From assembly GCA_944393295.1 (NCBI GenBank), contig CALXZR010000129.1, positions 1 through 9,780 on the forward strand: 9,780 nt of DNA, in the 5' to 3' direction. How positions within the stretch are numbered: position 1 is the first letter of the stretch; every line of letters starts with the position of its first letter. Positions 1-6,475 of the stretch are shown piece after piece. The stretch comes from an uncultured Clostridia bacterium. GTDB taxonomy: Bacteria > Bacillota_A > Clostridia > TANB77 > CAG-508. A model generated the notes under the pieces. The model made no database searches. It had not been told where the DNA came from and saw nothing but the letters and a program-made list of their open reading frames with translations. The position numbers and the translations under genes were made by a program.

Positions 1-138
1 TTTTAAAGCATACTCTTTATTATGCATATAATAAAAACATCTCCTTTCCAAAGAGATATTATACAATATATATCGGAATCTTTTTTATTAATGATAAGGT
101 ATCTTTTTAAAAAAGGATTAACAATATTAGTCAATTGC

Positions 139-168
139 TTGACTTTTTATATTATTTTGTTGTATAAT
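139..168 (+). promoter_or_regulatory. Probable sigma-A promoter of rpmH
   Basis: A -35 box TTGACT (139-144) and a perfect -10 box TATAAT (163-168) are separated by 18 bp. Transcription would start near 175 and give a leader of about 50 nt before the TTG start of rpmH. No other promoter of similar quality lies between here and rnpA, so it probably drives the whole rpmH to jag run. Confidence 0.75.
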
Positions 169-210
169 TCTATTACTTATGATGTTTGTAATAAATTTAA
201 AATAGATATA

Positions 211-217
211 GGAGGTG
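211..217 (+). promoter_or_regulatory. Ribosome binding site that fixes the TTG start of rpmH
   Basis: GGAGGTG lies 7 nt before the TTG at 225. No ATG or GTG at this spacing opens the L34 frame, so this strong Shine-Dalgarno site decides the start codon. Confidence 0.8.
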
Positions 218-224
218 TGGCAAA

Positions 225-359
225 TTGAAAAGAACTTATCAACCAAAAAAAAGACAAAGAAATAAAGTACATGGTTTTAGAAAAAGAATGCAAACAAGAG
301 CTGGAAGAAAAGTTTTAAAAGCTAGAAGAAATAAAGGAAGAAAAAAAATATGTGCTTAA
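225..359 (+). CDS. rpmH: 50S ribosomal protein L34 (bL34)
   Basis: This encodes the small basic bL34 protein of the large ribosomal subunit, which packs against 23S rRNA. The 44-residue product is the usual bacterial length. It begins [18 protein letters not shown], carries the family signature around residues 17-31 (HGFRKRM, then TRAGRKVL) and ends in a Lys/Arg-rich tail followed by ICA. Translation starts at TTG, supported by a strong ribosome binding site 7 nt upstream and by the conserved N-terminus starting exactly there. It is the first gene of the rpmH-rnpA cluster, has its own promoter, and is followed by a terminator-like hairpin. The start codon and small size make it easy to miss in automated calls. 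Identification is essentially certain from the sequence match to the family. Confidence 0.97.
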   Translation: MKRTYQPKKRQRNKVHGFRKRMQTRAGRKVLKARRNKGRKKICA

Positions 360-361
360 TT

Positions 362-388
362 AAAAGGGACGCATAGCGCCCTTTTTTT
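362..388 (+). terminator. Terminator-like hairpin between rpmH and rnpA
   Basis: The arms AAAAGGG plus CGC (362-368, 370-372, with A369 bulged) pair with GCG CCC TTTT (376-385) around an ATA loop, followed by an uninterrupted T run to 388. It lies directly after the rpmH stop. Because no good promoter precedes rnpA, the likely role is partial termination, giving more L34 message than rnpA-yidD-yidC-jag message. Partial read-through is an inference. Confidence 0.75.
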
Positions 389-433
389 AGGGTTTCTTTT
401 TAATTTTTATTAAAGAGAAATAGAGGATATGAT

Positions 434-793
434 ATGAAAAATACAAGAATGATAAAGAAAAACTATGAATTTAAAAGATTTTTTTCAAAAGGAACGGTTT
501 ATAGAGGAAAGTACATACATATGTATATACATACAAGTAATATAAATGTAAATAAATTAGGAATAGCAATATCTAAAAAAGTTGGAAAAGCTGTTCAAAG
601 AAATCATATAAAGCGTTTAATAAGAGAAAATTATAAAATATATGAAAATAAATTAAACAATTATTTTAATATTGTTATTATTATTAACAATAAAATTGAT
701 ATAAAAAAAGTAAATTATTACGATATACAAAAGGATTTTGATAGTATTTTAAAAAAGGCTGGAATGATAAGCAATGAAGAAAATATTAATTAA
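434..793 (+). CDS. rnpA: Ribonuclease P protein component
   Basis: This is the protein subunit of RNase P. It binds the catalytic RNA (rnpB, not in this window) and helps it remove 5' leaders from pre-tRNAs. The 119-residue length is typical. The family signature [10 protein letters not shown] is at residues 56-65 (the RNxxKRxxRE RNA-binding helix), preceded by the [13 protein letters not shown] strand and loop at 42-54, and the protein is Lys-rich throughout. The start is the ATG 6 nt after AGAGGAT (422-428); an ATG five bases upstream runs straight into a stop. Its 3' end overlaps yidD by 20 bp. It lies after the rpmH hairpin without a clear promoter of its own, so expression probably depends on read-through from rpmH. 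Confidence 0.96.
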   Translation: MKNTRMIKKNYEFKRFFSKGTVYRGKYIHMYIHTSNINVNKLGIAISKKVGKAVQRNHIKRLIRENYKIYENKLNNYFNIVIIINNKIDIKKVNYYDIQKDFDSILKKAGMISNEENIN

Positions 794-992
794 AATTATA
801 AACTTTTATCAAAAATTCATATCATCATATATGGGACGTATTGGAATACATTGTAAATTTGAGCCAACATGTTCAGAATATGCAAAGCAAGCAATTGAAA
901 AATATGGAGCTATAAAAGGTTCCATATTAGGACTAAAAAGAATTTTAAGATGTAATCCTTTTTCTAAGGGAGGATATGATCCATTGAAATAA
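774..992 (+). CDS. yidD: Membrane protein insertion efficiency factor YidD
   Basis: YidD is a small membrane-associated protein encoded between rnpA and yidC in most bacteria. In E. coli it assists insertion of proteins handled by Sec/YidC. The 72-residue product shows the complete family pattern: an N-terminal amphipathic helix (residues 2-18, ending FYQKFIS), [11 protein letters not shown] with Cys27 and Cys33, then a helix and KRILRCNPF with Cys60, and the C-terminal GGYDPLK. The start lies inside rnpA, giving a 20-bp overlap in a different frame with only a weak ribosome binding site, so translational coupling to rnpA is likely. The stop touches the strong ribosome binding site of yidC. 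Its exact biochemical activity is not established for the family. Confidence 0.95.
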   Translation: MKKILIKIINFYQKFISSYMGRIGIHCKFEPTCSEYAKQAIEKYGAIKGSILGLKRILRCNPFSKGGYDPLK

Positions 993-1002
993 AGGAGGAT
1001 TT

Positions 1003-1833
1003 ATGTTTGAGTTTTTTGCTAACATCTTTGGGTATGCATTAAATTTTATTTATAATATATTTAATAATTACGGTGTTGCAATTATAATATTTACAATTAT
1101 ATTAAAATCTTTAATGATACCAATGAATATAAAACAACAAAAGACCATGAAAAAGTCTGCAAAAATACAAGTGAAGTCAAGAGAAATACAGGAAAAATAT
1201 AGTAATGATCCAACAAGAATGAATCAAGAATTAATGGATTTATATAAATCAGAAAATATGAGTCCATTTAGTGGATGCTTAAGTTCAATAATTCAGATGG
1301 TAGTTATAATTTCAATCTTTTTTTTAGTAAGTAGACCTTTAACGTTCATGAGAAATATAGATAGTGAAACAATTAATAAATATACAGAGGAAATAACTCA
1401 AGATGGAGAAAGAAGAAATTATATTGAAATTGCAATAATTAAGGAGAAAGGCGCAGAGGATCCTAATGTAAACTTAAATATGAATTTTTTAGGTTTGGAT
1501 TTAAGTGATATCCCTGTTGAAAATCTTTCTAATTGGACTGTTTATATAATTCCTGTGTTATATGTAATAACATCATTTGTATCAATGAAAATCACTAATA
1601 AAATGAATGGTTTAGATAAAAAAGATGAAAATAAAGTAGAAAAGAAAGAGGACGACAAAAAAGAAGAAATAGCAATGACAGAAATGAATAAGAGCATGAT
1701 GTATATGATGCCAATAATGTCTGTTAGTATTTCTATGGTTGCACCTTTAGGTTTAGCTTTATATTGGTTGGTTAGTAACATACTTATGATAATAGAAAGA
1801 ATTATTACGAATAAGTATATCAAGGAGGAATAG
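1003..1833 (+). CDS. yidC: Membrane protein insertase YidC (Oxa1/SpoIIIJ family)
   Basis: This integral membrane insertase inserts and folds membrane proteins, alone or with SecYEG. The 276 residues have the short Gram-positive architecture without the large periplasmic domain of E. coli YidC. TM1 lies at about 20-41, a cytoplasmic hairpin at 42-86, TM2 at 90-110 (preceded by MSPFSGCL), an external loop at 111-176, TM3 at 178-197, a charged cytoplasmic loop with DKKDENKVEKKEDDKKEE at 205-222, and TM4-TM5 within 231-266. Unlike Bacillus SpoIIIJ it has no signal peptide or lipobox Cys. Lys35 occupies the place of the conserved groove Arg in TM1 (IILKSLMIP). AAAGGAGGA (991-999) sits 3 nt before the ATG and overlaps the yidD stop. 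It is co-transcribed with jag, as usual. Confidence 0.95.
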   Translation: MFEFFANIFGYALNFIYNIFNNYGVAIIIFTIILKSLMIPMNIKQQKTMKKSAKIQVKSREIQEKYSNDPTRMNQELMDLYKSENMSPFSGCLSSIIQMVVIISIFFLVSRPLTFMRNIDSETINKYTEEITQDGERRNYIEIAIIKEKGAEDPNVNLNMNFLGLDLSDIPVENLSNWTVYIIPVLYVITSFVSMKITNKMNGLDKKDENKVEKKEDDKKEEIAMTEMNKSMMYMMPIMSVSISMVAPLGLALYWLVSNILMIIERIITNKYIKEE

Positions 1834-1835
1834 AT

Positions 1836-2504
1836 ATGGAGGAAAAAACATATATATTTGAAGGAAAAACAACAAATGAAGCAATTGAGAAAGGTTTAAA
1901 AGAACTAAAAGTATCAAAAAATAAAGTAGAAATAAAAGTATTAGAAAATGAAGAAAAAAGAAGCTTTTTTAGTATTCTTGCACCAAGAGTAGTAAAAGTA
2001 GAAATGAAATTAAAAGAAAAAACAGAAAATAGTAAAAAAGAAATTAAATCTCAAGATGAAATAACAAAACAACTAGAAACTTTTTTAAAGGAATTTATAA
2101 ATAATCTTCCTACAAAAGATTTAAAATATACTATAAAAAAAGAAAAAGAAATATTTTACATAGATATAGATGGTAAAGATACTGGTTATTTGATTGGTTA
2201 TAGAGGAGAGGTTTTAAATAGTCTTCAAAATATTTTAAATAATATTGCTTGTAAAAATAGCAAAGAAAAATTAAAAGTAATTTTAAATATAGGTAACTAT
2301 AGAGATAAAAGAACAAAAGATTTAGAAGTATTAGCAGATAAGATTGCTAGAAGTGTTATAAAAAATGGAAAATCAATTACTCTAGAACCAATGACAGCAT
2401 ATGAAAGAAAAGTTATTCATACAAAACTGCAAGAAAATGATAAAGTAAAAACATATAGTGTAGGAGAAGAACCACATAGAAAAGTTGTTATAGATTTAAA
2501 ATAA
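1836..2504 (+). CDS. jag: RNA-binding protein Jag (KhpB; Jag-N, KH and R3H domains)
   Basis: This cytoplasmic RNA-binding protein is encoded after yidC in Firmicutes. In Streptococcus the family (KhpB/EloR) partners with KhpA and affects cell elongation and division; the role in this organism is unknown. All three domains are visible in 222 residues. The Jag-N domain covers about 1-55 (IFEGKTTNEAIEKGLKEL, then RSFFSILAPRVVKVE). A Lys/Glu-rich linker covers 56-75. The KH domain spans about 80-150 with its GxxG loop at Gly121-Gly124 (GYLIGYRGEVLNSLQ). The R3H domain at about 155-222 has Arg191 and His195 (RKVIH) and ends YSVGEEPHRKVVIDLK. The start is 2 nt after the yidC stop, with AAGGAGGAA (1822-1830) inside the yidC end. 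A strong terminator follows. Confidence 0.95.
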   Translation: MEEKTYIFEGKTTNEAIEKGLKELKVSKNKVEIKVLENEEKRSFFSILAPRVVKVEMKLKEKTENSKKEIKSQDEITKQLETFLKEFINNLPTKDLKYTIKKEKEIFYIDIDGKDTGYLIGYRGEVLNSLQNILNNIACKNSKEKLKVILNIGNYRDKRTKDLEVLADKIARSVIKNGKSITLEPMTAYERKVIHTKLQENDKVKTYSVGEEPHRKVVIDLK

Positions 2505-2567
2505 AAAATAGAATCCGAAGTCAAAGTGAAGATTTAAAAATAATTTGATTCGGATTTTATTTTTTTT
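2504..2567 (+). terminator. Rho-independent terminator after jag
   Basis: The arms AATCCGAAGTCAAA (2512-2525) and TTTGATTCGGATT (2544-2556) pair with a single bulged G at 2520. The stem extends through flanking A/T pairs and is followed by a T run to 2567. It closes the rpmH to jag unit. Confidence 0.85.
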
Positions 2568-2602
2568 AAGAGAGAAAAGTGTTGAAAAATAGATAAAGTT
2601 AA

Positions 2603-2632
2603 TTGACAATGGGACAACTATAAAAATAAAAT
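2603..2632 (+). promoter_or_regulatory. Possible upstream promoter of mnmE
   Basis: TTGACA (2603-2608) is followed after 18 bp by TAAAAT (2627-2632). The -35 is perfect and the -10 matches 5 of 6. It lies 40 bp upstream of the better mnmE promoter. In DNA this A/T-rich the -10 could be chance. Confidence 0.4.
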
Positions 2633-2642
2633 ATAGCTAATT

Positions 2643-2672
2643 TTGACAGAGTTATGTAAAGTGTGCTATAAT
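2643..2672 (+). promoter_or_regulatory. Sigma-A promoter of mnmE
   Basis: Perfect TTGACA (2643-2648) and TATAAT (2667-2672) boxes are separated by 18 bp. Transcription would start near 2679, about 28 nt before the mnmE ATG, with AAAGGAAA (2693-2700) as ribosome binding site. It lies after the jag terminator, so mnmE starts its own unit. Confidence 0.85.
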
Positions 2673-2706
2673 AATTACGATTTTTAAATATGAAAGGAAA
2701 ATAAAA

Positions 2707-4077
2707 ATGAGTACAATTGTTGCAATTTCTACTGCACCTGGAATCGGTGGAATTGGGATTGTTAGAATGAGTGGAGAAAATTGTTTTAATATTTTAGATA
2801 AAATTTTTAAAGCTAAAAATCCTAAAAAAATAAAAAAAATAAAAGGTTATACAATAAAATATGGAAATATTATAAATGAAAATAATGAAATAATAGATGA
2901 AGTTTTAGTTTCTTATTTTAAAGAACCGAAGAGTTATACCTCGGAAAATATGTGTGAAATTAGCTCACATGGTGGAATTGTTATAATGAATCAAATTTTA
3001 GAGGAATGCATAAAAAATGGAGCTGTTTTAGCAGAGCCTGGAGAATTTACTAAAAGAGCTTTTTTAAACGGAAGAATGGATTTATCTCAAGCTGAAGCCG
3101 TAATCGATGTAATTAATAGTAAAACAGATAAAGAGTCAAAAATTTCTTTAGAACAATTACAAGGATTTTTATCAGAGAAAATAGGGGATATAAGAGCACA
3201 ATTATTAGATTTAATGTCAGATATAGAAGCAAATATTGATTATCCAGAATATGATATAGAAGAAGTAACAAATGATAGAATAGAGAAGACATTAGATGAT
3301 GTTTCTAATAAACTAGAAAAATTAGAAAAAAGCTTTTCAGCAGGAAAAATAATTAGAGATGGTATAAAAACAGCAATTATAGGAAGACCTAATGCAGGAA
3401 AATCTTCTTTATTAAATGTAATTTTAAACGAAGAAAGAGCTATTGTTACAGACATTGAAGGAACTACAAGAGATACAATAGAAGAATTTGTACAAATAGA
3501 TGGTATACCTTTAAAAATTATTGATACAGCAGGAATTAGAGAAGCAAATGATTCCGTAGAAAAAATAGGTGTAGAAAAGGCAATTGAAATTGCTAAAAAT
3601 AGCGATATAATTATTGCAATTTTTGATATTACAAGAGAGCTAAATGAGGAAGATGAAAAAATACTTGATTTAATAGAAAATAGAAATTCAATAATTGTAT
3701 TAAATAAAATAGATTTAAAAATAAAAAATAAAAGTATAGAAAAAATTAGATTGAAAAAGAAACCAATAGTAGAAATATCTACAAAAACAAGAGATGGAAT
3801 AGATGAATTATATAAAAAGATATCAGAAATTTTTAAATTAAAAGAATTAGCAAGTAATGGAGAAATAATTATAAGCAACAAAAGACATAAGAGCTTAATA
3901 ATGTCTGCACATAGAGAAATTAATCAAGCTAAAGATTCTATTAATAAAAATATGCCTTCTGAAATTATTTCAACAAACATATGGAATGCTCTATCAGAGC
4001 TAGGGAAAATAACAGGAGAAACAGTTACAGATGATGTAATAAAAGAAATATTTTCTAAGTTTTGTTTAGGAAAATAA
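2707..4077 (+). CDS. mnmE: tRNA-5-carboxymethylaminomethyluridine GTPase MnmE (TrmE)
   Basis: MnmE is a GTPase that with MnmG modifies the wobble uridine (U34) of certain tRNAs, installing the 5-aminomethyl or carboxymethylaminomethyl group with a folate one-carbon donor. The 456 residues match the family length. The N-terminal folate-binding domain (about 1-120) opens IVAISTAPGIGGIGIVRMSG. A helical domain encloses the G domain: P-loop GRPNAGKSS at 226-234, GTTRDT at 252-257, DTAG at 273-276 and NKID at 333-336. The essential C-terminal motif FCLGK is complete, with Cys453. The ATG is 6 nt after AAAGGAAA. It is usually followed closely by mnmG, but here 505 bp separate them. No convincing terminator follows mnmE; only a weak ACAATTGT dyad lies near 4091. 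Confidence 0.97.
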   Translation: MSTIVAISTAPGIGGIGIVRMSGENCFNILDKIFKAKNPKKIKKIKGYTIKYGNIINENNEIIDEVLVSYFKEPKSYTSENMCEISSHGGIVIMNQILEECIKNGAVLAEPGEFTKRAFLNGRMDLSQAEAVIDVINSKTDKESKISLEQLQGFLSEKIGDIRAQLLDLMSDIEANIDYPEYDIEEVTNDRIEKTLDDVSNKLEKLEKSFSAGKIIRDGIKTAIIGRPNAGKSSLLNVILNEERAIVTDIEGTTRDTIEEFVQIDGIPLKIIDTAGIREANDSVEKIGVEKAIEIAKNSDIIIAIFDITRELNEEDEKILDLIENRNSIIVLNKIDLKIKNKSIEKIRLKKKPIVEISTKTRDGIDELYKKISEIFKLKELASNGEIIISNKRHKSLIMSAHREINQAKDSINKNMPSEIISTNIWNALSELGKITGETVTDDVIKEIFSKFCLGK

Positions 4078-4403
4078 TTTGTAAAAAAGACAATTGTTTT
4101 ATTTTATAAAAATAATAAATAATTAATTTTATAAAATAAATAAAAAATTAAATTAAAAAATAATTTATAAATAATAAAATAAAAAAATAAATTAAATTAT
4201 AAAATAATTTAATATTTATAAAAAGAAAAAATGTAAGCAAACTAACAATAAAAAATAAACAAAAAATTAATTTTGAGAATGAAAAATAAGAGTTTTTTAT
4301 AAAAACATAATGTAATTTATAAGAAAACATATAAAAAATGTTTAAAATCGAATATAGCGACAAACAAAAACAAAGGTTTGTAAAACAAATATTTTTGTTC
4401 CAT

Positions 4404-4466
4404 AAAAAACCGCTAGTATACTAGCACTTTTTAAAAACGGAGAAAAACCGCTAGAATACTAGCGGT
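4404..4466. repeat. Two imperfect direct copies of a GCTAG...CTAGC hairpin
   Basis: Copy 1 (4404-4425) contains a perfect 14-bp palindrome GCTAGTATACTAGC (4412-4425). Copy 2 (4443-4466) contains ACCGCTAG and CTAGCGGT arms (4447-4454 and 4459-4466) around AATA. Both begin with AAAAACCGCTAG and are offset by 38 bp. Read on the minus strand, each hairpin is followed by a T run (TTTTT after copy 2, GGTTTTTT after copy 1), so they resemble tandem minus-strand terminators. On the plus strand only copy 1 has a T run, after a weak stem. They could also be protein-binding palindromes or a small mobile repeat; the function is unknown. Confidence 0.7.
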
Positions 4467-4525
4467 AAAAAAAATAATAAATTTTAAAAATGACAGTATT
4501 CTGTCTGGTAAAATAATAAAATTTA

Positions 4526-4534
4526 TGTTATAAT
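4526..4534 (+). promoter_or_regulatory. Extended -10 promoter of mnmG
   Basis: TGTTATAAT (4526-4534) is a perfect extended -10 element. The -35 region at 17 bp (TGGTAA, 4506-4511) is poor, which extended -10 promoters tolerate. Transcription would start near 4541, about 40 nt before the mnmG ATG. An inverted repeat at 4492-4505 abuts the -35 position. Confidence 0.65.
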
Positions 4535-4582
4535 CCAAAAATTTTTAAAATATAAAAATTTATACTAAAAAAGGAGAAAAAA

Positions 4583-6472
4583 ATGGAATACAATGCAGGT
4601 AAATATGATGTTGCAGTTATAGGAGCAGGACATGCTGGTTGTGAAGCAGGACTTGCAACAGCAAGATTAGGATTAAAGACTTTAATATTTTCTATAAGTT
4701 TAGAATGTGTAGCAAATATGCCATGTAACCCACATATTGGAGGAACTTCTAAAGGACATTTAGTTAGAGAAATAGATAGCTTAGGTGGTGAAATGGGGAA
4801 AAATATAGATAAGACTTTAATTCAATTAAGAATGTTAAATACATCAAAGGGACCAGCTGTACATTCTTTAAGAGCTCAAGCAGATAGAAAAAAATATCAA
4901 GCTGAAATGAAGCATACTTTAGAAAAACAAGAAAATTTATATATAAAACAAGCAGAAATAACTGACATAGAAATAGAAGATGGTAAAGTAAAAGCTATTA
5001 TAACTAATGTTGGTGCAAAATATTTTGTAGATAGTGTTATTGTTGCAACAGGAACATATCTAAAAGGAAAAATATTTATAGGAGAAAATTCTTGGGAAAG
5101 TGGACCAGATGGTGTTTTTCCAGCAAATAAATTATCTGAATGTTTAAAAAAACTAGGAATAAGAATACAAAGATTTAAAACAGGAACTCCTGCTAGAATA
5201 AATAAGAAAAGTATAGATTTCTCAAAAATGGAAATACAAGAAGGAGATAAAGATGTTGAGCCTTTTTCATTTGAAAATAAGGAAATAAATGTAGAACAAG
5301 TTCCTTGTTGGCTTACTTATACTAATGAAAAAACACATGAAATAATAAGAAAAAATTTACATAGATCACCTTTATACGCAGGGTTAATAGAAGGAACTGG
5401 TCCTAGATATTGTCCTTCTATAGAAGATAAAGTAGTACGTTTTGCAGATAAAGAAAGACATCAAATTTTTGTTGAGCCAATCGGAAAAGATACTGATGAA
5501 ATGTATATACAAGGAATGAGTTCATCTCTTCCAGAAGATGTACAAATAGCTATGTATAGAACTCTACCTGGATTAGAAAACGCCGAATTTACAAGACCTG
5601 CATATGCAATAGAATATGATTGTATAGAACCAGATCAATTAAAAAGTTCTTTAGAATTAAAATCTATTTCTGGAATGTTCTTTGCAGGACAAATAAATGG
5701 AACTTCTGGATATGAAGAGGCAGCAGCACAAGGCTTAATTGCAGGAATTAATGCAGCTCAAAAACTAAAAGGAAAAACACCTATTATTTTAGACAGATCT
5801 CAAGCATATATAGGAGTTTTAATTGATGATATCATAACTAAAGGAACAATGGAACCTTATAGAATGATGACTTCTAGAGCTGAATATCGACTTTTATTAA
5901 GACAGGATAATGCAGATTTAAGATTAACTGAAATTGGACATGAAATAGGTTTAATCTCAGAAGAAAGATATAATAAATTTTTAAAAAAGAAAAATCAAAT
6001 AGAAAAAGAAGTGGAAAGGTTAAAAAATACAAATATTAAACCTAATAATGAGACAAATAGCTTCTTAAAAGAAATGGGTACAACTGAAATAACTACAGGT
6101 GTAAGACTTTCAGAATTATTAAAAAGAACAGAATTAACTTATAAATCTTTAGAAAAAATTGATAAGGATAGGCCGGATTTAGAAAGGCAAGTACAAAATG
6201 AAGTAGAAATTATAGTTAAATATGAAGGGTATATAGAAATGCAAAAGAAACAAGTAGAAGGATTTAAGAAAATGGAGAAAAAATTATTACCTGAAGATAT
6301 TAACTATGAAGAAATTAAAGGTTTAAGATTAGAAGCAAGACAAAAACTAAATAAAATCAAACCATATTCTGTAGGACAAGCATCTAGAATATCAGGAGTT
6401 TCACCAGCAGATATATCTGTTTTATTAATATTCTTAGAACAATACAACAAAAATAAAAAAGAAAAGGAATAA
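4583..6472 (+). CDS. mnmG: tRNA uridine 5-carboxymethylaminomethyl modification enzyme MnmG (GidA)
   Basis: MnmG is the FAD-dependent partner of MnmE in wobble-uridine (U34) modification of tRNA; it uses FAD and NADH and forms a complex with MnmE. The 629 residues match the full-length family. The Rossmann FAD motif [10 protein letters not shown] begins at residue 14. The signature [18 protein letters not shown] follows with Cys48, and [10 protein letters not shown] carries Cys277; these correspond to the two functional cysteines of E. coli Mnm[17 protein letters not shown] near 370-390 closes the FAD site. The C-terminal helical domain implicated in MnmE and tRNA contacts contains the conserved [27 protein letters not shown] (4571-4576) precedes the ATG by 6 nt. 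It has its own promoter and rsmG starts 3 nt after its stop, so mnmG-rsmG form one unit. Confidence 0.98.
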   Translation: MEYNAGKYDVAVIGAGHAGCEAGLATARLGLKTLIFSISLECVANMPCNPHIGGTSKGHLVREIDSLGGEMGKNIDKTLIQLRMLNTSKGPAVHSLRAQADRKKYQAEMKHTLEKQENLYIKQAEITDIEIEDGKVKAIITNVGAKYFVDSVIVATGTYLKGKIFIGENSWESGPDGVFPANKLSECLKKLGIRIQRFKTGTPARINKKSIDFSKMEIQEGDKDVEPFSFENKEINVEQVPCWLTYTNEKTHEIIRKNLHRSPLYAGLIEGTGPRYCPSIEDKVVRFADKERHQIFVEPIGKDTDEMYIQGMSSSLPEDVQIAMYRTLPGLENAEFTRPAYAIEYDCIEPDQLKSSLELKSISGMFFAGQINGTSGYEEAAAQGLIAGINAAQKLKGKTPIILDRSQAYIGVLIDDIITKGTMEPYRMMTSRAEYRLLLRQDNADLRLTEIGHEIGLISEERYNKFLKKKNQIEKEVERLKNTNIKPNNETNSFLKEMGTTEITTGVRLSELLKRTELTYKSLEKIDKDRPDLERQVQNEVEIIVKYEGYIEMQKKQVEGFKKMEKKLLPEDINYEEIKGLRLEARQKLNKIKPYSVGQASRISGVSPADISVLLIFLEQYNKNKKEKE

Positions 6473-6475
6473 AAA

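Larger units (their letters stand above)
4078..4582. other. 505-bp gene-free gap between mnmE and mnmG
   Basis: No credible gene is present. The longest open frame here (minus strand, 4363 to 4148) would start at TTG without a ribosome binding site and encodes only low-complexity Phe/Ile/Leu/Tyr sequence expected from A/T-rich DNA. The gap holds a 128-bp run with no G or C (4097-4224), small dyads at 4361-4399, two related hairpins at 4404-4466, a short dyad at 4492-4505, and the mnmG promoter. I see no DnaA boxes, tRNA, or riboswitch that I recognise. Confidence 0.8.

Noticed and set aside
59..67. TTATACAAT as a possible DnaA box
   Set aside because: It matches the TTATCCACA consensus at only about six of nine positions and stands alone, which is expected by chance in this composition.
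22..228. Plus-strand 68-codon frame upstream of rpmH
   Set aside because: It covers the rpmH promoter and ribosome binding site, has no ribosome binding site of its own, and reads as low-complexity Ile/Leu/Tyr sequence.
1542..2316. Minus-strand frames opposite yidC (1542-1823) and jag (2131-2316)
   Set aside because: Both are shadows of strongly supported plus-strand genes and have no recognisable family features.
3240..3881. Long minus-strand frame (213 codons) opposite mnmE
   Set aside because: It is fully antisense to the G domain of mnmE, with Ser/Ile/Phe-rich sequence typical of shadow frames in A-rich genes.
4085..4110. Possible terminator of mnmE around ACAATTGT
   Set aside because: The 8-bp palindrome has no loop and only two G/C pairs, so it cannot form a stable terminator hairpin.
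4148..4363. Minus-strand 71-codon hydrophobic frame in the mnmE-mnmG gap
   Set aside because: It has a TTG start with no ribosome binding site, and its Phe/Ile/Leu/Tyr-only composition follows from the A/T-only tract. Membrane-protein appearance is expected by chance here.
6398..6404. GTTTCAC half of a parS-like site in mnmG
   Set aside because: The other half-site is absent (CAGCAGA instead of GTGAAAC), and the bases encode the conserved GVSPAD segment of MnmG.
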